DNA of 13,344 bases, taken from Actinomycetes bacterium (GTDB lineage: Bacteria > Actinomycetota > Acidimicrobiia > Acidimicrobiales > Microtrichaceae). Positions 6,983-13,344 of the stretch are shown here, one piece after another. Each line of letters starts with the position of its first letter. The stretch's first letter is position 1. The stretch covers positions 1-13,344 of the forward strand of contig JAEZAI010000460.1 of assembly GCA_023427825.1 (NCBI GenBank). The letters run 5' to 3'. The translations under genes were made by a program, and so were the position numbers. Below the pieces are notes generated by a model, which saw only the letters and a list, made by a program, of their open reading frames with translations, made no database searches and was not told the origin of the DNA.

Positions 6983-7644
6983 GCTGGGCTCGTTTCGTTC
7001 GCGGCCACCGCGGTGATCCGCTCGCGCAGCTCCGCGACCACGTCGTCGAACGCCCCGGCGTCCCCGGCCGCCACCGGATCAGGGATCGACCAGTGCAGCC
7101 AGTCGTCATGCCCCGGCAGTTCCTCATGCGCCCGGTCGCACACCGTCACCACGAGCGCAGGCAGACCGACGCCATCGAGCGACCGGGGTTCGGCGCCGTC
7201 GAGGTCGAGACCGGCCCGCTGCGCAGCCGCGACTGCGCCTGGATGGACCCGGTCGGCCGGGTGGGTGCCTGCGGAGGTCGCGTCGGTGCCGGCGACGTCC
7301 CGCCACACGGCGGCGGCAAGCTGGCTGCGCGCCGAGTTGTGGGTGCAGACGAACAGCGCGTCGGTGACCGGCAGTGCGGGGGCAGGCAGGAGGCCATCGA
7401 GCGCTCGGCGCAGGAGGTGCACGTAGCGCCGCCGCCCGTCGCCGCTCGAGCGGGACCGCGTCACCAGACCGGCGTCCTCGAGCACGTCGAGGTGGTGCGC
7501 CAGCAGGTTCGACTCCAGGCCGAAACGGCGGCGCAACTCGACCGGTGCCCGGTCAGCCGCGGCGAGCTCGTCGACGATCGACAGGCGCACCACGTCGCTC
7601 AACGCCTCCAACCGCTTCGCACGTGTCTCGAGGTCGTCCACCAT
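6979..7644 (-). CDS. ArsR-ArsC fusion protein
   Basis: 221 residues from ATG 7644. Residues 5-85 are an ArsR-type winged helix (LEALSDVVRLSIVDELAAAD, then the recognition region LESNLLAHHLDVLEDAGLV and the wing RSSGDGRRRYVHL). Residues 93-215 are an ArsC/LMW-phosphatase domain: P-loop CTHNSARS with C100 and R106, C169 in VTVCDRAHE, and SIPDP (186-190). Such fusions are known in a few ars operons. The DNA-binding half has no cysteine, so it lacks the usual arsenite site; ligand sensing, if any, would come from the enzyme half. A TTG at 7677 would add 11 residues but has no ribosome-binding site. It leads the operon with the aquaporin gene. Confidence 0.88.
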   Translation of the reverse strand: MVDDLETRAKRLEALSDVVRLSIVDELAAADRAPVELRRRFGLESNLLAHHLDVLEDAGLVTRSRSSGDGRRRYVHLLRRALDGLLPAPALPVTDALFVCTHNSARSQLAAAVWRDVAGTDATSAGTHPADRVHPGAVAAAQRAGLDLDGAEPRSLDGVGLPALVVTVCDRAHEELPGHDDWLHWSIPDPVAAGDAGAFDDVVAELRERITAVAANETSPA

Positions 7645-7656
7645 CACAGCATGATC

Positions 7657-7689
7657 ACTCAACACAAAACGAGTCAACTTTCGTTGAGT
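7657..7689 (-). promoter_or_regulatory. Putative operator/promoter of the arsRC operon
   Basis: Three related half-sites: ACTCAAC (7657-7663), AGTCAAC (7672-7678) and the inverted GTTGAGT (7683-7689). TCAAC-TTTC-GTTGA is a perfect short palindrome, and TTGACT on the minus strand (7677-7672) resembles a -35. The motif differs from the ATCGA sites of arsR/arsI, as expected of a second regulator. A convincing -10 is not seen; GATCAT at 7656-7651 would give a leaderless transcript but the spacing is short. Confidence 0.4.
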
Positions 7690-7775
7690 CTTTCACCGCC
7701 CGGACGGCGCCCTGCGCCGGCGCCGTGGGCTCGACGTTCCACGCCTGCGCCGGCGCACGCTCGGTGGCTACCCTG

Positions 7776-7795
7776 ACATCGATGGCTGTCGATGC
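7776..7795. promoter_or_regulatory. ArsR-type operator over the arsR start codon
   Basis: ACATCGATGGCTGTCGATGC contains CATCGA-N6-TCGATG and overlaps the ATG of arsR (7782). It shares geometry and 16 of 20 bases with the arsI operator. TACCCT at 7769-7774 is a candidate -10 seven bases before the ATG, so arsR may be leaderless and the operator would cover its transcription start: autorepression. Confidence 0.65.
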
Positions 7796-8123
7796 AGAAG
7801 CTGCCCGGCCCACGACGTTCGCTGCGTGCTGCGCCCCGGTCACCGGCGGCGAGCTCAGCGACGACGACGCCGACCAGCTGGCCGGCATCCTCCACGCCCT
7901 CGCCGACCCGGTCCGGCTCAAGATGTACTCGATGATCGCGGCCAGCGGCTCCGTCTGCTCCTGCGACTTCCAGGAGCCCCTCGGCAAGTCCCAGCCGACG
8001 ATCTCGCACCACACCCGCATCCTCGCCGCCGCGGGTCTGATCAGCGGCGAGAAGCAGGGCCGATGGACCGTCTGGACCGTCGTTCCCGGGCAGCTCGACG
8101 CCCTGCGCAGCGCCTTGCAGTAG
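7782..8123 (+). CDS. arsR: ArsR-family arsenite-responsive repressor
   Basis: 113 residues. The winged-helix core is LAGILHALADPVRLKMYSMI, the recognition helix SQPTISHHTRILAAAGLISG and the wing KQGRWTVWTV. Cysteines C16-C17 near the N-terminus (FAACCAPV) plus C59 (GSVCSCDF) reproduce the arsenite site of Corynebacterium glutamicum ArsR (C15, C16, C55), placed differently from the E. coli site. It would repress until arsenite binds. It is divergent from the arsRC operon. The long open frame upstream to 7374 is antisense to arsRC and not coding. Confidence 0.92.
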   Translation: MAVDAEAARPTTFAACCAPVTGGELSDDDADQLAGILHALADPVRLKMYSMIAASGSVCSCDFQEPLGKSQPTISHHTRILAAAGLISGEKQGRWTVWTVVPGQLDALRSALQ

Positions 8124-8154
8124 CTCGCCACCCCCGCTGAATGTCGCCACGTCG

Positions 8155-8172
8155 GATGTCCGTTCGGACATC
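8155..8172. repeat. Perfect palindrome between arsR and the lipoprotein gene
   Basis: GATGTCCG-TT-CGGACATC. It can fold as a 7-bp hairpin with a GTTC loop and may end arsR transcription, but there is no T-run. GATGTCCG appears again at 8193-8200, about 33 bases before the next start codon, which favours an operator for that gene. Confidence 0.5.
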
Positions 8173-8232
8173 GGGTGAGGCTTCTGTGCCACGATGTCCG
8201 AACGGGCCCGGGGTGGTCCATCGGGGGGAACA

Positions 8233-9312
8233 ATGAGGAAGCTGCTCGTCGCCGCGGCCGTCGCCGGGATCGCACTCGTCGCAGGGGCCTGCGCCCCTCC
8301 CGGTCCGGGGCCGGCCACCACCACGACGACCGGGGACGGCGGGTTGCCGGTCGCGCCGAGGCTCGCGACCGAGCCGATCGGCGCCGAGGACCACGCCGCG
8401 ATCGTGGCGGTACGCGGCCTGGACTACAGCACCCGGTTGTACGCCGCCACCGACACGTGGCACCGCCAGCTGGACTGGAACGACCTGGAGGATCGTGCGG
8501 CGCTGGCCGAGGCCGCGAACCAGATCGACGCCTCGGGCCGCCTGGTGCGGAGCGCCGGTATCGACTTCGAGAACCACTGGCTCGAGATGTGCGACAGCGT
8601 CGCCGCAGACGACTGCACCAAGATCCCGGGCACCGACATGTTCAACTCCGCCGTCTTCTCGCCGGACGGCACCATGCTCTACGGGCTGCACCAGCCGCTC
8701 GGCGCCCCACCGACCTTGCGCATCTTCGATGCCGTGACCTACGAGACCATCGTCGAGGCCACCCGGGAAGCGATCTCCGTCGGCATCGGCGCCGACGCCT
8801 GGAGCCCGGACTCAGGAGCGGTCGTCGCCGTCATCGACAACGAGCTCTACACGCTCGCCGCGGTCCCGGGCGCCGAACCCCAGCTGGTGTCGGCCACCGA
8901 CGAGTCGACGGCGCCGCTGGTGCGCCAGGCGGTCGCACCGATCGGTTGGAGCTCACAGGGCCGCATCCTGTCGGTCTGGATCGAGCTCGACATCTCGACG
9001 TGGCCGCCCGTGGGTCAGCGCGCCGTGATCGAGTCGGTCGAGCCCGACGGCGACGGCCGGCGAGACGTCGGGGACGCCAACGGGACCGGGTACGGGGTGC
9101 TCGCCCCGAACGGCGCCATCGTCTGGCCAGTCGCTACCGGCGTCACCGGGTACTTCGGCCCGGGTTCGGTCCCGGTCGCGCACTTCGACGAACCGGGATC
9201 CGAGCCTCAGGCACTGTCGCTGCCGTGGACAGAGAACGGCCCCGACGGACTCCTCGCCGCCCAGGTCGACGTGTTGGGCTTCGTCCCCCGTGCAGCGGTC
9301 GGGGCGCCGTGA
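8233..9312 (+). CDS. Secreted lipoprotein with propeller-like repeats
   Basis: 359 residues from ATG 8233, which has a GGGGGG run five bases upstream. Residues 1-20 are a lipoprotein signal (basic MRK, hydrophobic core, VAGAC with C20; the -3 Ala is slightly off consensus), followed by a short Pro/Thr linker. The body repeats a beta-propeller-like phrase: VFSPDGTMLYGL, AWSPDSGAVVAVI, GWSSQGRILSVWI, VLAPNGAIVWPV, as in TolB/WD40-like surface proteins. No catalytic residues are evident. Function unknown; it could bind a ligand or partner outside the membrane. The upstream frame to 8194 lacks a ribosome-binding site. It is separated from the ars genes by the palindrome at 8155. Confidence 0.82.
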   Translation: MRKLLVAAAVAGIALVAGACAPPGPGPATTTTTGDGGLPVAPRLATEPIGAEDHAAIVAVRGLDYSTRLYAATDTWHRQLDWNDLEDRAALAEAANQIDASGRLVRSAGIDFENHWLEMCDSVAADDCTKIPGTDMFNSAVFSPDGTMLYGLHQPLGAPPTLRIFDAVTYETIVEATREAISVGIGADAWSPDSGAVVAVIDNELYTLAAVPGAEPQLVSATDESTAPLVRQAVAPIGWSSQGRILSVWIELDISTWPPVGQRAVIESVEPDGDGRRDVGDANGTGYGVLAPNGAIVWPVATGVTGYFGPGSVPVAHFDEPGSEPQALSLPWTENGPDGLLAAQVDVLGFVPRAAVGAP

Positions 9313-9317
9313 CGAGA

Positions 9318-9341
9318 TCCCCGGTGCGCGCTCACCGGGGA
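9318..9341. terminator. Hairpin between convergent genes
   Basis: Perfect 8-bp stem TCCCCGGT / ACCGGGGA, loop GCGCGCTC, six bases after the lipoprotein stop and 33 bases past the stop of the convergent mycoredoxin-like gene. It could serve both strands. Confidence 0.7.
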
Positions 9342-9373
9342 CAAGCCGCTGCCCCGCCGGAGCCGGCCGCAGG

Positions 9374-9679
9374 TCAGCCGGTGGCGAGCGCTCGCTTGAC
9401 GACCGCCGGGCGAGGATTGGTGTGTGGTCGTCCGTCGATGAGCACGGTCGGCACCGTCTCGTTGCCGCCGTTGACGCTCGCGACGTAGGAACGTCCGGCC
9501 TCGTCGTCCCAGATGTTGACCCACGCGATGTCGTCGCGGTGGTGGCGCACGGCCATCCGCAGCCGGGAGCAGAACGGGCAGCCGGGACGCCAGTAGATGG
9601 CCACGCCGTGCTGGGCATGGGCGAGTGCCTCTGCGTGGGGAGTGGCTCCCGGCTGACCGATCCCATCGGTGAGTCCCAT
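9374..9679 (-). CDS. Mycoredoxin/glutaredoxin-like protein
   Basis: A 101-residue thioredoxin-fold protein. VAIYWRPGCPFCSRLRMAVR carries the CPFC redox pair (C34, C37); NETVPTVLIDG has the cis-proline; WVNIWDDEAG resembles the actinobacterial mycoredoxin pattern. Such proteins reduce mycothiol mixed disulfides, including those formed by arsenate reductases in Corynebacterium. It is a possible reductant for the ArsC proteins 1.7-3.6 kb away, though not in the same operon. TAGGCT (9686-9691, minus) six bases before the ATG suggests a leaderless mRNA. NrdH-like redoxin is the alternative. Confidence 0.85.
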   Translation of the reverse strand: MGLTDGIGQPGATPHAEALAHAQHGVAIYWRPGCPFCSRLRMAVRHHRDDIAWVNIWDDEAGRSYVASVNGGNETVPTVLIDGRPHTNPRPAVVKRALATG

Positions 9680-9723
9680 GCGCGCAGCCTAGATCCGCCT
9701 CGGTGACGCGGATCCGGGCAGCG

Positions 9724-10353
9724 TCAGGCGATCCGGGTCGCCATGCTCCGATGCCCTGAGGCGGCGACGAACAGGTGGCCGACGTCCGACAGCTTCTCGA
9801 GGTACTCGGTGTCGGCGTTCAGCTTGTCGCCGGCGACTTCGGCCTTCTCGGCATCGGGCGCCGCGCTGAGCCAGGACACCCCTCCGAACGGCCCGAAGGT
9901 GTCCATGTAGAAGCCGACCGGGTTGCCGGTCACCTTCTCGCTGTGGATCGCCATGTCGGTGCCCCAGGTGATCGCCTCGGTGTAGCGACCTCCGAGCACC
10001 ACAGCTCGGGTCGCGATGACGACCGATCCGACGGGAGGGATGTCGCCATCACCGCCGTGGAGCGGAGTGCCGAGCGAGTCCTGGGCCGGACCGGTGACGA
10101 AGTCTGCGCCCTTGGCGAGACGTTCGTGGTAGCCGGCTGTTCCCATCAGCTGCGCGTCGATGGCGTTGAGATGTGCGAGCCCTTCGACCCTGGCCGAGTA
10201 GACCAGCGTGCCGAGAGGTGCACCGAACTGCATGGACCAGAGCCCGACCTCGATCCCGATGGTATCGCTCACGAACGACCGCATCTCGGTCGAGAACGAA
10301 AGGATGTCGGCGGGCGGTCCTGCAAGGTGGATCGTGCGCGTGAACAGGCGCAT
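9724..10353 (-). CDS. Conserved-looking protein of unknown function (209 aa)
   Basis: Start at ATG 10353, which follows a strong purine-rich site (GGGAGGGGAG). No named family is recognised with confidence. The two halves have similar character (strand-helix units such as MRLFTRTIHLAGP and SVVIATRAVVLGG, each followed by a helix), which hints at a duplicated ferredoxin-like/dimeric alpha-beta-barrel fold of the NIPSNAP or EthD kind. No signal peptide, membrane helix or cysteine is seen. The last residues GHRSMATRIA end at TGA. Its leader carries two overlapping hairpins. A soluble cytoplasmic protein is likely; function unknown. Confidence 0.72.
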   Translation of the reverse strand: MRLFTRTIHLAGPPADILSFSTEMRSFVSDTIGIEVGLWSMQFGAPLGTLVYSARVEGLAHLNAIDAQLMGTAGYHERLAKGADFVTGPAQDSLGTPLHGGDGDIPPVGSVVIATRAVVLGGRYTEAITWGTDMAIHSEKVTGNPVGFYMDTFGPFGGVSWLSAAPDAEKAEVAGDKLNADTEYLEKLSDVGHLFVAASGHRSMATRIA

Positions 10354-10371
10354 GGTGACTCCCCTCCCTGG

Positions 10372-10418
10372 GCGACCGGCACCTCCGGGCGCCCGGTCGC
10401 GCACGGCGGTCGTGCGCG
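10372..10418 (-). promoter_or_regulatory. Two overlapping hairpins in the leader of the 209-aa gene
   Basis: GCGACCGG (10372-10379) pairs with CCGGTCGC (10393-10400), and CGCGCACG (10398-10405) pairs with CGTGCGCG (10411-10418). They share bases 10398-10400, so full formation of both at once is not possible. The first lies just upstream of the ribosome-binding site. They could form an RNA switch or simply be high-GC chance. Confidence 0.35.
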
Positions 10419-10531
10419 CTCTTCCTCGATCCTCCTCCTACGCGACCGAGATGTCACGCTGCGATCCGAGGTTCAGCGAATCAGACCATCGGCCTCGGGA
10501 GCGCAGGTCGGTTCCGCCGGCTGAGATGGTC

Positions 10532-10552
10532 TCGACCGCTGCGGCCGGTCGA
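10532..10552 (-). terminator. Hairpin after the sigma-ankyrin gene
   Basis: Perfect 7-bp stem TCGACCG / CGGTCGA with a 7-base loop, beginning eight bases after the stop codon. AGACCATC (10483-10490) and GATGGTCT (10525-10532) form a further wide inverted repeat. No T-tract. Confidence 0.45.
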
Positions 10553-10559
10553 CGACGAG

Positions 10560-12551
10560 TCATGCCTCACGCGTCGCGGCGCCGCTGCGCCGGGTCCCGG
10601 TCCGCCGAGCCTCGCGCCCGTCGAGGATCTCCTCGACGCTGTCCAGCAGTTCGTCGATCGTCGTGTCGGCGGCGGGTGCCGCGGCGAGGTGCTCGAAGGG
10701 CCTGAACGAGTGGCACAGGTAGCGGACCAGGCGTTGGGCCGCCTCGGCAGCGGCGACGTCCTCGAACGTCGTGGGGTCGGGCAGGTCGAACGACGGGTCG
10801 AGGAGGCCGTACGCGCCGAGCGCCTCGCGTGCGGCGGAAGCGATGCGCTCATGGCGCGCGCTCGGACTGGCTCGTACGCCGGTTCGAGAAGGGTCGACGG
10901 CCGGCCACATGCGCCGTCGGGCACGGACCGGGTCGAACGTGATGCGAGCGTCGAATCCCTCGGGGATGCCCTCGGGCACCGCCCTCGAGCCGGCGGTGAA
11001 CGGGCTCACGACGACGGTCGCCAGCACGTCGGGGGCAGCAGCGAGACCCGGTAGGGCGACGGTGACGTCGTGCTCGTGTCCGGGCGCCGGCACCACCATC
11101 ACGACCTTGCGGCCTGGATCGGCGGTGAGGCGCTCGAGGGTGGTCGCGAACTGGTGGCGGCGTTCCGTGGGGTGCCCCGGCCCCACGAGGTCGATGGTCG
11201 ACGGGGTTCCGCTCTCGCGGACCTCGAGTCCGAACTCGTGCACCTGGAAGGGGCCGTGCTCGAAACCGAGCATCCAGAACCGGGCGTCGAACGCATCGAC
11301 GATCCCGTAGACCGTCCGCATCGCGCCGAGGCCATAGGCCGGAGGGATGTGCACCAGCGCGCCGCGCCTGGACGGAGCGAACAGATCGACGGCTCGGATG
11401 CCCGTCGTGAGAAGGTCGCCGAGGGGCGTCGCCGGTCGACGCCGGTTCTTGAGGATGCTCCAGTCGGCAGCCGTTCGACCGCTGCCATCCTCGACGGTCG
11501 GGTCCGCTCCGGCTGCGAGCAGCAACCGCACCAGCTCGTGTCGCTCGCGGTGGACGGCGACGTGCAGCGCGGTGGAGCCGCCGTCGAAGGCGACGTCATC
11601 AACGGGAGCCCCTTGCTCCAACAAGTACTCCACAGCGTCCACGGCCCCGAGGTTCACCGCTGTGATCAACGCGCTCTCGCGATCGGCGCAGCCGCAGACG
11701 CCATCGACCTCGGCGCCCGCCTCAACCAGCAATCGAAGCAGTCGCACGTCGCCGCTCCTGACCGCACGGACCAGCGCGGTTGCGCCCTCGGAGAACGAGA
11801 GGTTCGACCCGAACCCTTCGGCAGCCGTCCAGTCCTCCCTGGCGTTCGCCAGCGACGGATCGCGACGGAGCAGGCGGTCCAACAGGTCGGCATCCCCGGC
11901 GCGGATCGCCTGGAACACGAGGATCGAGTCGCGAACCTCGGTCGTGCGGGAAGGGCGGGCGGCAACCAACGCATCGGTCGCCACGGGCAGCTGCTCCTTC
12001 AGCCGTGTGCGGGCGGCCCACGCCCGCTTCTTCGCTGCCGACACGGAGATACCGAGGAAGGCGGCGACGTCCGTGTACGGCATGTCCGCCACGTAGTGCA
12101 GGGCCACCACGCACCGCTCGCCCTCAGGCAGCTCCTCGATCAGCTGCCGGACCTGAGCCGCCTCCGCCCGGGCGATGACGGTCCGCTCCGGCTCGCCATC
12201 CTGGCCACCCGTCGCAGCGACACCCCTGTGGTCGTCGCCGAGCGCATCCAGCGGCTCTGTGCCATGACGGCGACGGCGAGCCCTCCGGGTCGTCGCACTC
12301 CGGACCAGCGTGAGGAGCCACGCCGGGAACGCCATCGGATCCTCGAGGCTCCCTATGTGGCGAGCAGCCGTGGCGAAGGCCTCCTGTGCGATGTCGGGAG
12401 CCTCGTCGAGATCGCCGCAGAGACCGACGGCCGAGCCCACCGCGAGGTTCTCGAAGCGGGCGATCAGGGGTGCCCTGGCCGGGGGGTCGCCGGCCTGGGC
12501 ACCTCGAACCAGTGCCACCCACCGGTCGCGATCCTCGTCGAGCCTCATCAT
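10560..12551 (-). CDS. ECF-type sigma factor / ankyrin repeat / F1-ATPase-beta-like fusion
   Basis: 663 residues. About 27-95: sigma region 2 (DEAPDIAQEAFATAARHIGS, then FPAWLLTLVRS). About 127-187: sigma region 4 (LPEGERCVVALHYVADMPYT, helix-turn-helix VAAFLGISVSAAKKRAWAAR). About 208-372: ankyrin repeats (ATALVRAVRSGDVRLLRLLV, SALITAVNLGAVDAVEYLLE, STALHVAVHRERHELVRLLL). About 374-647: by eye collinear with F1-ATPase beta: LLTTGIRAVDLFAP, then FDARITF with RMWPAVDPSRT, then AAQRLVRYLCHSFRPFEHL, then EEILDG. At the P-loop place it reads PAYGLGAM, so the Walker A Lys and Thr are lost, and no Walker B Asp is evident. Start at ATG 12551, ten bases after GGAGG; GTG 12569 is possible. No anti-sigma gene is adjacent. 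Likely a DNA-binding regulator with a sensor tail; the ATPase part is inferred to bind, not hydrolyse. Confidence 0.85.
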   Translation of the reverse strand: MMRLDEDRDRWVALVRGAQAGDPPARAPLIARFENLAVGSAVGLCGDLDEAPDIAQEAFATAARHIGSLEDPMAFPAWLLTLVRSATTRRARRRRHGTEPLDALGDDHRGVAATGGQDGEPERTVIARAEAAQVRQLIEELPEGERCVVALHYVADMPYTDVAAFLGISVSAAKKRAWAARTRLKEQLPVATDALVAARPSRTTEVRDSILVFQAIRAGDADLLDRLLRRDPSLANAREDWTAAEGFGSNLSFSEGATALVRAVRSGDVRLLRLLVEAGAEVDGVCGCADRESALITAVNLGAVDAVEYLLEQGAPVDDVAFDGGSTALHVAVHRERHELVRLLLAAGADPTVEDGSGRTAADWSILKNRRRPATPLGDLLTTGIRAVDLFAPSRRGALVHIPPAYGLGAMRTVYGIVDAFDARFWMLGFEHGPFQVHEFGLEVRESGTPSTIDLVGPGHPTERRHQFATTLERLTADPGRKVVMVVPAPGHEHDVTVALPGLAAAPDVLATVVVSPFTAGSRAVPEGIPEGFDARITFDPVRARRRMWPAVDPSRTGVRASPSARHERIASAAREALGAYGLLDPSFDLPDPTTFEDVAAAEAAQRLVRYLCHSFRPFEHLAAAPAADTTIDELLDSVEEILDGREARRTGTRRSGAATREA

Positions 12552-12721
12552 CGGAGAGGAGCCTCCCACCGGCGTCGCGGTTACCAGGTGTCGTCCTGCG
12601 TTCGGGCGCTCACGCTGCGCGCTCGTCCGGCCCGGCAGGACGCGCGGGTCGCCTGAAGAGATCCTGAAGACGCGTACGGGTTACCGATTCCACCTCGCGG
12701 GACCGGCGCGACCACTGGAAC

Positions 12722-12913
12722 GTGGAGGAAGTTCGCAGCGTCATCATCGGCGTGCTGGCGGTCGCAGCCGTCGTGCTGATCGCCGTCGTGGTCAAGGGCG
12801 GCGACGAGCAGTCCCCGGAGCAGATCCCGCACTCGCCGGCGGAGTGCGAGATGGCCGGCGGCATGTGGGGTCCGGATCCCGAGGGCAACGGACACACCTG
12901 CCTGACCCCGTGA
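12722..12913 (+). CDS. Small single-pass membrane protein (63 aa)
   Basis: GTG start, then a hydrophobic segment VIIGVLAVAAVVLIAVVVK (7-25) and a short outer tail with two cysteines (ECEMAGGMW and HTCLTP) that may bond. No family is recognised. The start is uncertain: GGAGGA lies just inside the frame and no ribosome-binding site precedes the GTG. It diverges from the sigma-ankyrin gene with about 170 bases between, in which I see no clear promoter. Confidence 0.55.
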   Translation: MEEVRSVIIGVLAVAAVVLIAVVVKGGDEQSPEQIPHSPAECEMAGGMWGPDPEGNGHTCLTP

Positions 12914-12934
12914 CCGTGCGCGTCTCGCGCATGG
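12914..12934. terminator. Hairpin between convergent genes
   Basis: Nine-bp stem CCGTGCGCG / CGCGCATGG with one G-U pair and loop TCT, starting on the base after the small gene's stop codon and 14 bases past the convergent CoA-transferase stop. No T-tract. Confidence 0.55.
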
Positions 12935-12948
12935 CCTCGGGGTGAGGC

Positions 12949-13344
12949 TCAGCCCTGTGCGAACGTCGCGGGGTGACGGCCGAGCGGTCCGGCATCGATC
13001 GACCACGCCGGTGTGATGCCATCGATGCGACCGGCGAGCGGTGCGCGCCGCAGCGGACCCCATGCCGTCAGGCCGCCCTCCAGCGGCGCGTCCCCGATCG
13101 TGACCCCGGCCGGCACGCCGTCGTCGGCCGCCCGGCAGGCCTTCAGGACGTTGGCGGCGCCGACGAGCGAACCACGCACGTCGGCTGCGACGCCGTCGAC
13201 CGCCACGCGGGTCAACGCCCGGCACGCGGCGGCGGCCAGCAGATGGCCGACACCGTGGTCGAGCGCCTGGACCGGCAGCGACACCGGTCGGTCCGCGCCC
13301 GCCGCCCCCGCACCGGCGACGGCGCGCCCCGCGCGCCACAGCAC
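12949..13344 (-). CDS. CoA-transferase family III (CaiB/BaiF), C-terminal part
   Basis: Open at the right edge; 131 residues visible. Family III enzymes move CoA between carboxylic acids. The stretch PVSLPVQALDHGVGHLLAAA matches the family pattern 'PvqaLDhatGyllAA', and the ending TPAWSIDAGPLGRHPATF matches 'PxWxxpapPLGsdpaxW'. The catalytic Asp lies in the missing N-terminal part. It converges on the small membrane protein gene. The substrate cannot be told; the C-terminus ends soon after the expected final motif, so this end is complete. Confidence 0.8.
   Translation of the reverse strand: MLWRAGRAVAGAGAAGADRPVSLPVQALDHGVGHLLAAAACRALTRVAVDGVAADVRGSLVGAANVLKACRAADDGVPAGVTIGDAPLEGGLTAWGPLRRAPLAGRIDGITPAWSIDAGPLGRHPATFAQG

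Noticed and set aside
7374..7781. Long N-terminal extension of arsR
   Set aside because: Antisense to arsRC, and the ArsR family start fits ATG 7782.
8175..9488. 437-codon open frame on the plus strand
   Set aside because: Arg/Gly-rich shadow of the lipoprotein frame; the lipoprotein frame has a signal peptide and repeats.
11070..12656. 528-codon open frame on the plus strand
   Set aside because: It is the antisense of the sigma-ankyrin gene; long antisense frames are expected at this GC content and the translation matches no family.

Overview
The window is high-GC DNA with actinobacterial hallmarks: a Mec/CysM pair like that of mycobacteria, a mycoredoxin-like protein, GTG starts, several genes with a possible -10 element six or seven bases before the start codon, and exported proteins with long Thr/Pro linkers. 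The overall style (Thr-rich membrane-anchored proteins, ArsR-ArsC fusion, aquaporin-type arsenic locus) fits Acidimicrobiia best, but that placement is an inference.

Layout. 1-1171 (minus): JAMM peptidase mec followed by cysM, which runs off the left edge; this is the CysO-dependent cysteine pathway, yet no cysO lies between them. 1246-3233 (plus): smpB, a membrane-anchored SGNH-fold protein, then ssrA (tmRNA) with tag ADNEQFALAA and a strong terminator hairpin, so both parts of the trans-translation machinery sit within 2 kb. 3234-5081: a small accessory stretch downstream of ssrA with a DUF4160/DUF2442 gene pair, a DinB-family (DUF664) protein, and a mazEF-type locus whose toxin has lost its middle while keeping its first ~35 and last ~14 codons.

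5152-8123: an arsenic locus. On the minus strand are a fused ArsR-ArsC protein, an aquaporin-type channel, a stand-alone ArsC, a tiny remnant ORF, and arsI (ArsI/CadI) behind its own promoter. Divergently on the plus strand is a CgArsR-like repressor with the CC...C arsenite site. Three palindromes with the same half-site geometry (ATCGA-N6-TCGAT) lie at the arsI promoter, in the arsI leader and over the arsR start, suggesting one ArsR regulon. No ArsB or Acr3 pump is present, so export would rely on the channel. A mycoredoxin-like gene 1.2 kb beyond arsR could supply reducing power.

8233-13344: a lipoprotein with propeller-like repeats, the mycoredoxin-like gene, a 209-residue protein of unknown function with a structured leader, a 663-residue regulator, a tiny membrane protein, and the C-terminal part of a family III CoA-transferase (open at the right edge). 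The regulator is the most unusual object here: an ECF-type sigma factor, then ankyrin repeats, then a region that aligns by eye to the catalytic and C-terminal parts of F1-ATPase beta subunit but has lost the Walker A lysine and threonine.
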